Both the position numbers and the translations under genes were made by a program. The notes under the pieces are model-generated. The model saw nothing but the letters and a program-made list of their open reading frames with translations. It had not been told where the DNA came from and made no database searches. 51,377 nt of DNA, taken from contig PWEJ01000055.1 of the NCBI GenBank assembly GCA_003553485.1, positions 1 through 51,377 of the forward strand. Reading direction: 5' to 3'. The stretch is from Halanaerobiaceae bacterium. GTDB lineage: Bacteria; Bacillota; Halanaerobiia; Halanaerobiales; Halarsenatibacteraceae. Positions 1 through 8,906 of this stretch are shown here, in pieces. Numbering within the stretch: position 1 is the stretch's first letter; every line of letters begins with the position of its first letter.

Positions 1-197
1 ACCAATTTTTCTCTTCGTTTTTTAAGTAAAGTAGGACAATAAAACTAGGGTATGTTGCCTTTATACCTGCAAAAAATAAAAGAGGTTAAATATTATATAG
101 TTTGCCCTAAATAAAGGATTTAAGTAATAGAAGGAGAAATTAACTATTAAACAGCAAATTCGTCACAGATTATCCATTTTTTTGGGGAGGAATTATT

Positions 198-2249
198 ATG
201 CGCTTATTTTTAATTATGATTATAGTTGCTGCTTTATTAATGGGAATAGTATATTTAGCAGCTGACTATATTTATCCCTATCCCGAAGAAGTAGCAGAAA
301 AATACCTGGAAAATTTACTCAACGAAAATTATAACAAAATGGCAGAATTGCATCATTCTAATTCAAAACAACCCTCCTCTGAGGATATAGCTCAGGCTAT
401 GAATAACTTTTCTGAAGCCTATGGTTTAAAAAATATTGAAATCAAATCATTAGAATTGCAAAAAGAAGGTTCAGGGGGAACGGCCTTATCCCAGAAAGCC
501 ACCTTTGAATTAGAGCTTAAATATAGTAGTGAGTTTTTTTCCCCGTTAAATTTTGTCCATTCTTTAGAGCTTGCCAGAGATTGGCAGTTTAGCAGAGAGG
601 GCTTCTCGAACTGGAAAATACACTGGCAGGACTTTTTCCCCTGGCCAGAATACGGCCTTACCGCCACCTTTGAACGCAATAAAATAATGCCTGCTCGCGG
701 TGACATTTATGACCGCCAGGGCAATATGTTAGCTGGAAAAGGGTCAATAGTCCATATCGGAGTGCAGCCAGGCCGGATCACAGAACCAGAATTGCTCTTT
801 GAAACTCTGGAGCAAGAGTTAGATCTCTCTAGAGATTTTATCAAAACAACCTATCAAGCACCAGGTATTCAGGAGCACTGGTTTGTCCCTTTAATTGCCG
901 TCAGTGAAGAAAGATATCAGGAATTAGATCCATTATTGCGCCCCATTCCAGGGATATTTTTTCAGCGTGAAGATAGCCGGACCTATCCCGCTGCCGAAGT
1001 AACTGGACATCTTACTGGCTATCTGGGAGAGATAACTGCTGAAATGATAGAAAGTTATCCAGAAAGAGATTACCAACCTGGAGAAAAGGTAGGGCGAAGT
1101 GGTCTGGAATTAGGCTTAGAAAAGGAACTTAGAGGTAAACCTGGTTATCAATTATTTGTCAGAACAGACACCAGTGGAGGGGAAAAGCAGGAGTTATTAA
1201 AAGAAAGTGCTGTAGCCGGAAAGGATTTTAATCTCACTTTGGATTTAGCTATGCAGACTTTAGCTTATGAAACTCTAGGTGATAAAGCAGGTTCATTGGT
1301 GGTATTAGATGCCGACAGTGGTGACATATTGACTCTGGCTTCCAATCCAGGTTTTGATCCTAATGAGTTTATTGCCGGAATTGATCATAGGCGGTGGGCT
1401 GAACTAAATAACGATCCAGAGCGCCCTCTTTTTAACCGCGCTGCCCAGGGAAGATATCCACCAGGCTCTACTTTTAAAGCCTTTACTGCTGCCACTGCCA
1501 TTGAGTTAGGTTATTTTACGCCGGAAAGCAATTTTGTGGATCAGGGTGAATTTATAGTTGAGGGCAATCGCATTAGGAACTTTGCCGGTGATGAATTTGG
1601 TCAGCATACTTTAAAAGAAGCTGTGAGCAAGTCGATAAATACCACCATGGCTCAGGTGGGACAGGAAATTGGTCCTAATAATATGAACGAATATTTCAGC
1701 AAACTCAAGCTTGACCAGAGGCCTGATTTAAGTTTCTCTGCCCACCCCGGGCAACTGGGAGCCCTGGAACAAAGTCAGGTTAATCTGGCCTGGTCAGCTA
1801 TTGGGCAGGCTGAAGTGCTTTTAACCCCCCTGCAAATGGCCCGTTTATTTGCTGTTTTTGCCAGCGGAGGTTATGGGGCTGAATTAAATATTGTCGCCTC
1901 GGAGGAAGCCCAGGAAAAAACTGCTGTTTTCCAGAATTCAACTATTAATGCTATGGATAAAATGCTAAAGGAAGTTATAACAGAAGGCACCGGCCATAGA
2001 GCAGCCTTGGATTTGACTTCTAGGGTTCAAAATGATATAAAGTTATACGGAAAGACAGGCACTGCAGAAGTTGGAGGCCAGAATCCCCATGCCTGGTTTG
2101 CTGGTTACCTGAGAGGTTTTCAGGATAGGGACCTAGCCTTTGCTATAATGTTAGAACAGGCCGGTGTTGGCGGCGAAGAAGCTGCTCCATTAGTCAATAA
2201 ATTTTTCTCTGACCTTTTAGCAGAGAAAATAAATAATAATGGTGATTAA
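198..2249 (+). CDS. Penicillin-binding protein, transpeptidase with MecA-like N-terminal domain
   Basis: Class B penicillin-binding protein that cross-links peptidoglycan outside the cytoplasmic membrane. One N-terminal membrane anchor (residues 4-22) is followed by an NTF2-like MecA_N-type region (about 27-150), a dimerisation domain starting at the PARGDIYDR motif, and a C-terminal transpeptidase domain. All three active-site motifs are visible: S424-T-F-K427, S479-I-N481 and K619-T-G. The 683-residue length suits the family. The ATG is preceded by GGGGAGG with good spacing. The MecA_N-type region recalls PBP2a/PBP3 proteins, but beta-lactam resistance cannot be inferred from sequence alone. 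The stop codon overlaps the start of the next small gene, so the two are probably translationally coupled. Confidence 0.93.
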   Translation: MRLFLIMIIVAALLMGIVYLAADYIYPYPEEVAEKYLENLLNENYNKMAELHHSNSKQPSSEDIAQAMNNFSEAYGLKNIEIKSLELQKEGSGGTALSQKATFELELKYSSEFFSPLNFVHSLELARDWQFSREGFSNWKIHWQDFFPWPEYGLTATFERNKIMPARGDIYDRQGNMLAGKGSIVHIGVQPGRITEPELLFETLEQELDLSRDFIKTTYQAPGIQEHWFVPLIAVSEERYQELDPLLRPIPGIFFQREDSRTYPAAEVTGHLTGYLGEITAEMIESYPERDYQPGEKVGRSGLELGLEKELRGKPGYQLFVRTDTSGGEKQELLKESAVAGKDFNLTLDLAMQTLAYETLGDKAGSLVVLDADSGDILTLASNPGFDPNEFIAGIDHRRWAELNNDPERPLFNRAAQGRYPPGSTFKAFTAATAIELGYFTPESNFVDQGEFIVEGNRIRNFAGDEFGQHTLKEAVSKSINTTMAQVGQEIGPNNMNEYFSKLKLDQRPDLSFSAHPGQLGALEQSQVNLAWSAIGQAEVLLTPLQMARLFAVFASGGYGAELNIVASEEAQEKTAVFQNSTINAMDKMLKEVITEGTGHRAALDLTSRVQNDIKLYGKTGTAEVGGQNPHAWFAGYLRGFQDRDLAFAIMLEQAGVGGEEAAPLVNKFFSDLLAEKINNNGD

Positions 2250-2487
2250 AATGTTAACAATAAAATGTGCTCGTTGTAAGACTAAAATAATGAAATACAA
2301 AAAGATAGGCCAGGGTAAAGTGATTAACTGCTATAAAGACCGCATTACTAGATTATATGATTATGAAACCAAAGATGATCTCTTGCAATGTGGTAACTGC
2401 CAGAATACCATTGGCGAAATTAAAGAAAAGTCAGTAAGTATGAAACAAGAGGCCTTTACCTATAGTGGCCATAAGATCAGAAAGTAA
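2239..2487 (+). CDS. Small protein with two CxxC motifs (zinc-ribbon-like)
   Basis: An 82-residue basic protein of unknown function. Two Cys pairs, CARC near residue 9 and CGNC near residue 51, are arranged like the knuckles of a zinc ribbon, so zinc binding is a reasonable guess. Its ATG lies 11 bases inside the end of the penicillin-binding protein gene; a second ATG four codons later (2251) would reduce the overlap to none. The coupling suggests co-expression with cell-wall synthesis but gives no function. I do not recognise a named family. Confidence 0.7.
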   Translation: MVIKMLTIKCARCKTKIMKYKKIGQGKVINCYKDRITRLYDYETKDDLLQCGNCQNTIGEIKEKSVSMKQEAFTYSGHKIRK

Positions 2488-2501
2488 GGCCTGTAATCTC
2501 T

Positions 2502-2864
2502 TTATTTAGCAGCAAATTTTTCTGTAAACTTTTTTGCCACCCACTGATGCCTGCTGGCTAAATAATCAATTATAATGCCGTATATAATTCCTGCTCCAAA
2601 ACTTACCGGGTCACCAAATTCAGTTGTGAGAAAATAAGCCAGGGAAACTAACAGACCCAATATCGCCCCTCTAAGAAGAGCAATCCTCCGTTTGTTATTG
2701 CTAGCCAGGCCAATTACTATGCCCATCAATAATCTGTTGTACCATAAAGCTATGAGCATAATCCAATTGCCAGCAAAACCCAGGCGAAAGCCAGCTCCAA
2801 AAATACAAATTACGCCTAAGATTGCTCCAAGTAAAGTAGCGGTTTTCATTCTAGCTGTTATCAT
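2502..2864 (-). CDS. Small integral membrane protein, unknown function
   Basis: A 120-residue hydrophobic protein with about three to four predicted membrane segments (approximately residues 9-28, 33-53, 66-84 and 88-103), Gly-rich helices and a basic C-terminal tail. No catalytic or transport motif is evident. The ATG is preceded by AGGGGAG, and a good promoter lies upstream at 2910-2939. It converges on the PBP/CxxC pair with only about 14 bases between the stop codons. Membrane location is well supported; function is unknown. Confidence 0.65.
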   Translation of the reverse strand: MITARMKTATLLGAILGVICIFGAGFRLGFAGNWIMLIALWYNRLLMGIVIGLASNNKRRIALLRGAILGLLVSLAYFLTTEFGDPVSFGAGIIYGIIIDYLASRHQWVAKKFTEKFAAK

Positions 2865-2909
2865 TTTTATTTCTCCCCTTTAAATCATTTTTATGTATTT
2901 TCGCTAGTT

Positions 2910-2939
2910 ATTATAACATCTTTAAGCTGTCGCTAACAA
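2910..2939 (-). promoter_or_regulatory. Predicted sigma-A promoter for the 120-residue membrane protein
   Basis: Read on the minus strand, TTGTTA and TATAAT are separated by 18 bases, and TGT directly before the -10 box makes it an extended -10. The downstream gene starts about 45 bases away. Confidence 0.5.
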
Positions 2940-2977
2940 GAGTAGGACAGCAAATTTACTGGAAAGGTAGATCTTAA

Positions 2978-3607
2978 ATGGCAGATTCCTATGAAGAAGA
3001 ATTGGTAAATGCAGTTCTCCATGGTATAGGTTTAGGATTGGCTATAGCTGCTGCTGGAGTTTTAATTGTCATGGCTTATCTTTATGGCGATGCAGGTCAT
3101 GTTATCTCCTATAGTATTTATGGCTCAACTTTAATAATTCTTTACCTCTCCTCTACCCTTTATCATAGTTTCAGGCAGGGAAAAGTAAAATATATTTTTA
3201 GAATAATAGACCATTCTGCTATTTACCTCTTGATTGCCGGGACCTATACCCCAATCTCCCTGGTTTCCTTAGAGGGATTTTGGGCCGATGTTATCTTCAT
3301 TGCTGTATGGGCTATCGCACTTTTAGGCATTGTATTGAATATCTTCTGGTTTGAAAAGATGAAAAAAATATCTCTCTTGCTTTATTTAATTATGGGTTGG
3401 CTCAGTATTCTGGTGATCAGAGATTTAATAGCTAGTCTTTCAATTACTAGTTTAATTTTTCTATTTATCGGAGGGTTTTTTTACACCTTTGGAACTCTAT
3501 TCTATATCAAAAAAGACTTAAAATATAACCACGCTATCTGGCATATATTCGTATTGGGCGGCAGTATCTTTCATTTCTTTACAGTCTTTTTAAATTTACT
3601 CACTTAG
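2978..3607 (+). CDS. Hemolysin III family membrane protein (YqfA/PAQR type)
   Basis: A 209-residue seven-helix membrane protein of the hemolysin III / PAQR superfamily. Supporting motifs are the N-terminal acidic stretch followed by NAVLHGIG, the segment STLYHSF after helix 2, the DHSAIYLLIAGTYTP motif in the middle, and HAIWHIFVLGGSIFHFF in the last helices. The His, Asp and Ser residues in these motifs form the presumed metal site of the superfamily. The name comes from a Bacillus cereus protein; bacterial members are better thought of as membrane-homeostasis proteins of uncertain reaction. The gene is monocistronic and ends only 8 bases before a convergent gene. Confidence 0.88.
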   Translation: MADSYEEELVNAVLHGIGLGLAIAAAGVLIVMAYLYGDAGHVISYSIYGSTLIILYLSSTLYHSFRQGKVKYIFRIIDHSAIYLLIAGTYTPISLVSLEGFWADVIFIAVWAIALLGIVLNIFWFEKMKKISLLLYLIMGWLSILVIRDLIASLSITSLIFLFIGGFFYTFGTLFYIKKDLKYNHAIWHIFVLGGSIFHFFTVFLNLLT

Positions 3608-3615
3608 ACTATTGG

Positions 3616-4347
3616 CTATTTGGTAGCAAACCAAAAAACTTTACAATAGCGCTTAAAACCCAAACTTTCTGCTAATCTCTGAGAGGGAAAATTGTCTATC
3701 ACTATATGAACATAGGGTTTCAAGCCAAATTCTATCGCTCTTTTAGTCAATTCTGTATTTACAGAGAGAGCTAAACCCTGGCGGCGATAATCTTTTTTGG
3801 TATAGGCAATCCCTAAAGAGCCATCTTCCCTCACTAAAGCCCAGGATAAAGGCTGATCTTTTTCATCTCTTACCACAGCTGTGGGGAAGTTATCTATACA
3901 TTTTTTTATATAGTCCAGGGAGTCAGGATTTCTATAAGTATAATGCTGGTCCACAATTTTAGCATCAGCAGGTTTTAGGTTATCAACTTCATGTTCGGGT
4001 TCTTGATAGGTAAAGTCGTCAGGATCTAAAAAATATAAAAAACACTTTTCCTGCCAATCTATCTCCCTTCTTCTAGCAATTGCCTCATAAGCTTCTTCCA
4101 TTACACCAGCAAACTTTTGCGGTTTATCCAATAGGTCAGCCAGCAAAATCTTTTCAGCCTCTTCATTATCGGCATAAAAGATATTCCAATCTCTTTTTTG
4201 CAGAACATATCCCTGAGGAGTTTCTCTGTTATCAACAAAAAGTTCATATTCGTCTATTAACTCGATGGTCCCCTTAATATTAAGGTGAATTATCTCGTCT
4301 TTAGCAAGCAGATTTGCTAATTTTTCTGGTTCAGTAATTTTTTTCAT
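3616..4347 (-). CDS. GNAT family N-acetyltransferase
   Basis: A 243-residue protein with a C-terminal GNAT fold. The acetyl-CoA loop is seen as DYRRQGLALSVNTEL (about residue 187), and strand/helix features near VHIVIDNFPSQRLAESLGF match the FR47-like subgroup. The N-terminal half (1-120) is an acidic region without a recognised signature. The ATG is preceded by GGGAGG at a suitable distance. It probably acetylates a small amine or an N-terminus in the cytoplasm; the substrate cannot be told. The next gene upstream on the same strand (TPR-like) ends 20 bases before this start, so they may share a transcript. Confidence 0.8.
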   Translation of the reverse strand: MKKITEPEKLANLLAKDEIIHLNIKGTIELIDEYELFVDNRETPQGYVLQKRDWNIFYADNEEAEKILLADLLDKPQKFAGVMEEAYEAIARRREIDWQEKCFLYFLDPDDFTYQEPEHEVDNLKPADAKIVDQHYTYRNPDSLDYIKKCIDNFPTAVVRDEKDQPLSWALVREDGSLGIAYTKKDYRRQGLALSVNTELTKRAIEFGLKPYVHIVIDNFPSQRLAESLGFKRYCKVFWFATK

Positions 4348-4367
4348 CGTTAATTACCTCCCAATTA

Positions 4368-5150
4368 TCAAAATTTTCTCAGGGGCATATCAGCAATCCA
4401 GGGACTTTCTGGAAATATCTCCCCCGCTGCAGCTCTCTTCTCCTCTACTTTTTCTTCTTCGCCAGCAGATTCATGGAGCTGAGCCAGGGAGTTTAAAACA
4501 GCAAAGGTGAAAAGAGGACGATCTTTTTCCTTTATTTCAGCAAATAAGGTTAAACCTTTATCTTTATCTCCTCCAGCAATCCCCGGTGCATTAACATAGA
4601 AGTTTGCTTTAAGGAGTTTGACCATTAAGTTTTCCGGGGCCAACTCTTCAGCCTTGTTCAAATATTGTTCAGCATTATTGGCATTTCTAATAATAAAAAA
4701 AGTGCTTCGATAATTAAATAAATAGCTTAATCCTTCAGCTGCTAATCTATTGGCCTGGGCTGTATTTTCTAATTCAATAGCCTTCTGTGCCAGTTCATAA
4801 CCATTAGCAAAATAATCCTCAGCAATATCATCACCAATAACCTCTTTAATCTCTCCTCGGAAAATTTCCAGTTCAGCTAAACGAAGGTAAGTTTCATAGT
4901 CACTGGAGTCAGCCAACTCTTTTTCCAATTCTTCTAATTCTAATAAAATTTCATCAGTATTACCCTGTTCATAAAACTCTCTGGCCAGGTCGTTTAACCA
5001 ACCTCGATACCTATTATCATCTATTTCATTATCTGCCTCTATTGCTGCCGATGAAAAAGTTACTATAAAACTAAGGATTAATAAAATCAGCATCAGTGAA
5101 GTTAAAAGTTTATATTTTGGCGCTAATAGGTTCCTGATTACTCTTCTCAT
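4368..5150 (-). CDS. Exported TPR-like protein (TRAP T-component-like)
   Basis: A 260-residue protein with an N-terminal hydrophobic segment (about residues 14-36, ending FSSAA) that is either a signal peptide or an anchor, followed by an all-helical, Glu-rich region resembling tetratricopeptide repeats. The segment NAPGIAGGDKDKGL resembles the conserved loop of TatT-type proteins associated with TRAP transporters, but no TRAP permease or binding protein is nearby, so this assignment is tentative. Probably periplasmic. The ATG follows GGGGGAG. Confidence 0.6.
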   Translation of the reverse strand: MRRVIRNLLAPKYKLLTSLMLILLILSFIVTFSSAAIEADNEIDDNRYRGWLNDLAREFYEQGNTDEILLELEELEKELADSSDYETYLRLAELEIFRGEIKEVIGDDIAEDYFANGYELAQKAIELENTAQANRLAAEGLSYLFNYRSTFFIIRNANNAEQYLNKAEELAPENLMVKLLKANFYVNAPGIAGGDKDKGLTLFAEIKEKDRPLFTFAVLNSLAQLHESAGEEEKVEEKRAAAGEIFPESPWIADMPLRKF

Positions 5151-5249
5151 AACAACTCCCCCAATTATAATTGTTAAATACCATTATAACATAAAAACAA
5201 AAATTTTTATTAAAAAAGGCTAATAACGATCTTATTTCCATAATTTAAC

Positions 5250-5278
5250 TTGCTATCTGATATAATTTAAGGTATTAT
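5250..5278 (+). promoter_or_regulatory. Possible promoter for the phospholipase C-like gene
   Basis: TTGCTA (5250-5255) and TATTAT (5273-5278) are 17 bases apart, about 38 bases upstream of the TTG start at 5316. The match is moderate and the surroundings are AT-rich. Confidence 0.35.
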
Positions 5279-5315
5279 ATTAAACAATAATAATTAAGAA
5301 AGTGGTGGATAAACC

Positions 5316-6176
5316 TTGCCTGATTTTTGGACTCATATTTTTGCCGGCCAAGAAATAATAAAAGATTCCAAACATGATTTTTTGCAGACTAATATTGAAC
5401 AGGAAAAGATTGCCTTTAACTTTGGCTGCCAGGGTCCTGATTTTCTCTTTTACAATTTTTCAAACCCCTGGCATGGGCCTATTTTAGCAAAAAAGCTGCA
5501 CAAAAGAAAGCCCAACCAGACATTTTCCCAATTAGTCAAATATGGGAATAATTGCTCTTCACAAACTTTAAGGGCTTATCTGCTTGGTTATCTCACCCAT
5601 TTTATGGTAGATAAGGAGCTACATCCCTTTGTCTTAGCTCGTTCGCCAAATTTTTCTATTCATAAAAGGCTAGAAAATGAAATAGACAGCCTATTGATAG
5701 AGCATTATTTAAAGATAAATCCCAAAGAAGTAGACACCTGGCAGCAGGTAGCTTTTAAGTCAGGGATTCCAGAAGATATTATTGCTTTTTTCACTGATTT
5801 TATTGCAGAGAATTATGAAATTTTTAATGGCCAAAAGGCTTTAATTAACTCTTATAATAACTTTAAAATGCTGCAAAATTTACTCAATGGCTCCGGTAAA
5901 GCTAGTAGAGTATTCTGGAAAGCGGCTAATTTAATCATCCCCTTCGAACTGACCAATTTAGTCTATGGAGAGGGCCCGAATATGCTCTGGCCTGAAGAAA
6001 AAAATATTTTCTTTCAGTATTTTGCTTCAACAACTTTTAAGGGTAGTCAAATTATAGATTTTATTGGTGACTACTGGTTGGGAAAAAAGAAAGAGAAGAG
6101 TCTGGATCTTTTTCTGCAAAATCAGGACTTCTCTGAACCCAAGGAAAAAGAAATTTTAGCCACCTTACCGGCTTAA
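5316..6176 (+). CDS. Zinc-dependent phospholipase C-like protein
   Basis: A 286-residue protein of the zinc-dependent phospholipase C family. The start reads MPDFWTHIFAGQEI, and conserved His/Asp positions occur in GCQGPDFLFY, NPWHGP and the central helix LLGYLTHFMVDKELHPFV, the usual His-rich metal-binding pattern. It starts with TTG, preceded by GTGGTGG. There is no signal peptide, as in many bacterial members whose substrates are unknown, so a cytoplasmic phosphoesterase is as likely as a true phospholipase. It is monocistronic and ends at a strong bidirectional terminator shared with the convergent peptide-transport operon. Confidence 0.8.
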   Translation: MPDFWTHIFAGQEIIKDSKHDFLQTNIEQEKIAFNFGCQGPDFLFYNFSNPWHGPILAKKLHKRKPNQTFSQLVKYGNNCSSQTLRAYLLGYLTHFMVDKELHPFVLARSPNFSIHKRLENEIDSLLIEHYLKINPKEVDTWQQVAFKSGIPEDIIAFFTDFIAENYEIFNGQKALINSYNNFKMLQNLLNGSGKASRVFWKAANLIIPFELTNLVYGEGPNMLWPEEKNIFFQYFASTTFKGSQIIDFIGDYWLGKKKEKSLDLFLQNQDFSEPKEKEILATLPA

Positions 6177-6183
6177 AGTTTTT

Positions 6184-6229
6184 TAAAATAATTAAGCGAG
6201 GGGACCATACCCCTCGCTTAATTATTTTA
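6184..6229. terminator. Bidirectional intrinsic terminator
   Basis: A perfect hairpin with stem core GCGAGGGG/CCCCTCGC, extended by an A/T-rich stem (AAAATAATTAA/TTAATTATTTT), lies between convergent genes 5316-6176 (+) and 6266-7882 (-). U-rich tails arise in both directions, so it should stop transcription from either side. Confidence 0.88.
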
Positions 6230-6265
6230 ATATTTTGGTAAAACTAATTAAATTTAGCTATCCGA

Positions 6266-7882
6266 CTACTCAACTATAACATCATTTAGATAGGGCAAAC
6301 CATGTTCTGATAAATATAATCCCGTTACATTATCACGATGGGCTAAATACTGATAATTGCTCCACAGGGGGATAATCCCATTATCTTCCCAGACTTGTTC
6401 TGATACTTCTCCCCAGAGCTCGGAAGCAAGTTCATCATCGGGTTCACTATCAGCTTCAGCTATTAAATCATCAACAGTGGTAGGAGTCCAGGGAGCATAA
6501 TTACCACCTTCGGTGAGATTTTGAGGCCAGATCCCACCTGGGTCCAGCCAGGTCCAGTTATTTAATATAACTTCAAACTCTCCCTCTTCCTGGCTATCAT
6601 CAATATAAGATTTTTCGTATTCTCTCAATTGAACATCAATGCCGATTTCCTCTAATTGCGCCTGGATTATGGGTCCTGATCTTCTTTCCACGGGATGTTC
6701 AGAATCGACCATCATTTCAAATTCTAAGGGTTCTCCATCCTGCATATATATTCCATCTTCACCCAGCTCCCAGCCAGATTCTTCTAATAATTCCTGGGCT
6801 CTTTCCGGATTATGCTGGAAATCCTGGCTTAACTGTTCTTCAGTTTCTTCGTGATGTCTCATCATAGCCGGACCAACTATACTAAAGACTGGCTTAATTA
6901 CTTCATTCAATCCCATCTGTAATTCTTCTCTATTTAAAGCATAGGCGATGGCTCTTCTAACATTGCCGTCATCAAAAGGCTCTACGGTATAGTTAATATC
7001 CAAATAGGCCACTGTCTCTTCTAAATACTCATGGACTTCAACTTCTGGATCCTCTTCTAATACTGGCAGCATTTCTGCTGGTACATCAGCAATTAAGTCA
7101 ACACCACCAGCCTGCAGTTCCTCAACCCTGGTAAAGTCTTCTGGTATAAATCTAACTCTGTAATCTGCAAAATGAAAGGCTTCATTATTGTCCACAAAGG
7201 GCAGGCTATCCTGATAATCATCGTGTCTAACCATATCTATGTGAGAGCCCTCTACCCATTCCTCTAATTTAAAGGGCCCACTGCCAACAGGCTCTCTGTC
7301 AAAGTCAGAGTCTCCCATCTCTTCAGCAACCTCCGTGTCTACAGGAGCATCATAGGCCGTCTGCATATTAACATAAATTCCCGGGAAGGGCTCGGCAAAC
7401 TCTAAAATTAACTTATCATCTTCTACATACTTATCTTCCAGGGGATCCCAATCAAAGCCATAGGGGCTTATTTCAATCCGCCTGGCTAAAGATTTTTTAT
7501 ACTCCTCTGCTGTAACAACTCTATCATTGTGAAAAGTTCTATCTTCAGAAAATGTCAGTTTAATTTCTAAGAGATCATCACTGGGTTCTATCTCCTCTAC
7601 AAAGCGGGGTAAAACTTCTTCATTTTCTAAACCCATGCTCATGGGAGGAGCAAAGAGCATGTCATGGATAAAACTATATACCGTTACTGTTTGCTGGGGG
7701 TCAAGGTTTCCTGGTTCTCCTGGCACGGCTACAACTAATTGTTCACTAGCTGGGGCTTTTTGAGCAAAGAGCAGCGAAAAAGACATCACTAAGATAAGTA
7801 AACCAATAACCAAAAAGTAGCTAGGTTGCTGTTTTTTAAAGCTCAATATTTCCACCTTCCTTTTAAGTATTTGATAGTCCAT
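6266..7882 (-). CDS. Peptide ABC transporter substrate-binding protein (SBP family 5)
   Basis: A 538-residue periplasmic binding protein of the DppA/OppA family. After the signal peptide comes the characteristic opening VAVPGEPGNLDPQ, then SGPFKLEEW, RRAIAYALNREEL and the QAQLEEIGIDVQL motif. The signal peptide (about residues 20-46, cleavage near APA) has no lipobox Cys, which suggests a free periplasmic protein. The mature chain is very acidic, as in halophiles. It is the last gene of the T-box-controlled operon after two permease genes. The ATG at 7882 lacks a clear ribosome site, whereas a TTG at 7846 preceded by AGGTGG would give a more typical signal peptide, so the protein may be 12 residues shorter. 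The substrate is probably a peptide. Confidence 0.88.
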   Translation of the reverse strand: MDYQILKRKVEILSFKKQQPSYFLVIGLLILVMSFSLLFAQKAPASEQLVVAVPGEPGNLDPQQTVTVYSFIHDMLFAPPMSMGLENEEVLPRFVEEIEPSDDLLEIKLTFSEDRTFHNDRVVTAEEYKKSLARRIEISPYGFDWDPLEDKYVEDDKLILEFAEPFPGIYVNMQTAYDAPVDTEVAEEMGDSDFDREPVGSGPFKLEEWVEGSHIDMVRHDDYQDSLPFVDNNEAFHFADYRVRFIPEDFTRVEELQAGGVDLIADVPAEMLPVLEEDPEVEVHEYLEETVAYLDINYTVEPFDDGNVRRAIAYALNREELQMGLNEVIKPVFSIVGPAMMRHHEETEEQLSQDFQHNPERAQELLEESGWELGEDGIYMQDGEPLEFEMMVDSEHPVERRSGPIIQAQLEEIGIDVQLREYEKSYIDDSQEEGEFEVILNNWTWLDPGGIWPQNLTEGGNYAPWTPTTVDDLIAEADSEPDDELASELWGEVSEQVWEDNGIIPLWSNYQYLAHRDNVTGLYLSEHGLPYLNDVIVE

Positions 7883-8006
7883 AGAAACTACAGTCAGCTT
7901 AATCTAAAAATATTAAAGACAGAGCCAGTAATGAAAAATGAGTTACTGCTTTAATCACCCCCTAAATAGTCTGGAGATATTTTTCAAATTGATTTAATCA
8001 TTTATT

Positions 8007-8849
8007 TTAATCCGGGAGGTTGGGGTCTAACACATCCCTTAAACCCACCCCAAAAAGATTAAAACCTAAGACAGTCCAGACCAGAGCTAAACCGGGAAAG
8101 ATTGACTGCCAGGGAGCTACCCTGATAAAATCCATCCCTTCATTTAGCATAACTCCCCAATCAGGAGCCGGTGGCTGAGAGCCTAATCCCAAAAAACCAA
8201 GAGCTGTAGAAGCTATAATAGCCTGTGGCAACTGCAGGGTTACTAAAACAATTATTGCCGATAATATATTTGGCAATAGGTGTTTTAAAACTAATCTCCC
8301 AGTTTTCATGCCCAATGCCTGAGCTGCCTCGATATATAATTTTTCTTTGGTTGATTTAGTCTTGGAGCGAACAACTCTAGCCAATTGAGGCCAGGAAATT
8401 AAAGAGAGAGCTATAATAACATTATTCAAACTGGGGCCTAATAACATAACAATGGCTAAAGCAAAGACTACTGGTGGTAAAGACCAGGTAACATCAGATA
8501 TGTAAGATATGAAGTTATCAATAAGGCCATCATTAAGGCCAGCTATCAATCCCAAGGAGACTCCTATTAAGGTTGAGATAGAAACAATCAACAATCCTAC
8601 CTGCAGGGCAAGTCGAGAACCATAAATAATCCGGGAAAAAAGACATCTACCATACTGGTCTGTACCAAAGGGGTGGTCTAAACTTGGACTCTCCAAAGTA
8701 TGGACTACATCCATCTCTCTATAGGATTGAAGGGCAATACTATCAGCAAAAACAGCAATAAAGATAACTGTCAAAATCATCATCAAGCCGAATAATAAAA
8801 ATTTATTACGATAAATTCTCGGCAAAAAATTCTTCAGGTTTTTGAGCAT
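8007..8849 (-). CDS. dppC: Peptide ABC transporter permease, DppC/OppC type
   Basis: A 280-residue inner-membrane permease. It has the OppC_N-type first helix (about residues 18-38), the periplasmic segment HPFGTDQYGRCLFSRIIYGSR that marks this subfamily, and the cytoplasmic EAA loop YIEAAQALGMKTGRLVLKHLLPN that contacts the ATPase. About six membrane segments are predicted. It follows the DppB-type gene after 57 bases and precedes the binding protein by about 124 bases. No ATPase gene is present in the operon, so it must use DppD/DppF-type ATPases encoded elsewhere. The symbol gives the subfamily, not a tested substrate. Confidence 0.9.
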   Translation of the reverse strand: MLKNLKNFLPRIYRNKFLLFGLMMILTVIFIAVFADSIALQSYREMDVVHTLESPSLDHPFGTDQYGRCLFSRIIYGSRLALQVGLLIVSISTLIGVSLGLIAGLNDGLIDNFISYISDVTWSLPPVVFALAIVMLLGPSLNNVIIALSLISWPQLARVVRSKTKSTKEKLYIEAAQALGMKTGRLVLKHLLPNILSAIIVLVTLQLPQAIIASTALGFLGLGSQPPAPDWGVMLNEGMDFIRVAPWQSIFPGLALVWTVLGFNLFGVGLRDVLDPNLPD

Positions 8850-8906
8850 GGAAAGTTAAACCTCCAGACTAAAAGAGCAATATTCTTGCAAAAATTTAAT
8901 TCAAAC

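Noticed and set aside
1-197. End of an upstream gene or a riboswitch before the PBP gene
   Set aside because: No open frame with recognisable protein, and no conserved RNA motif; only AT-rich leader and a ribosome site are visible.
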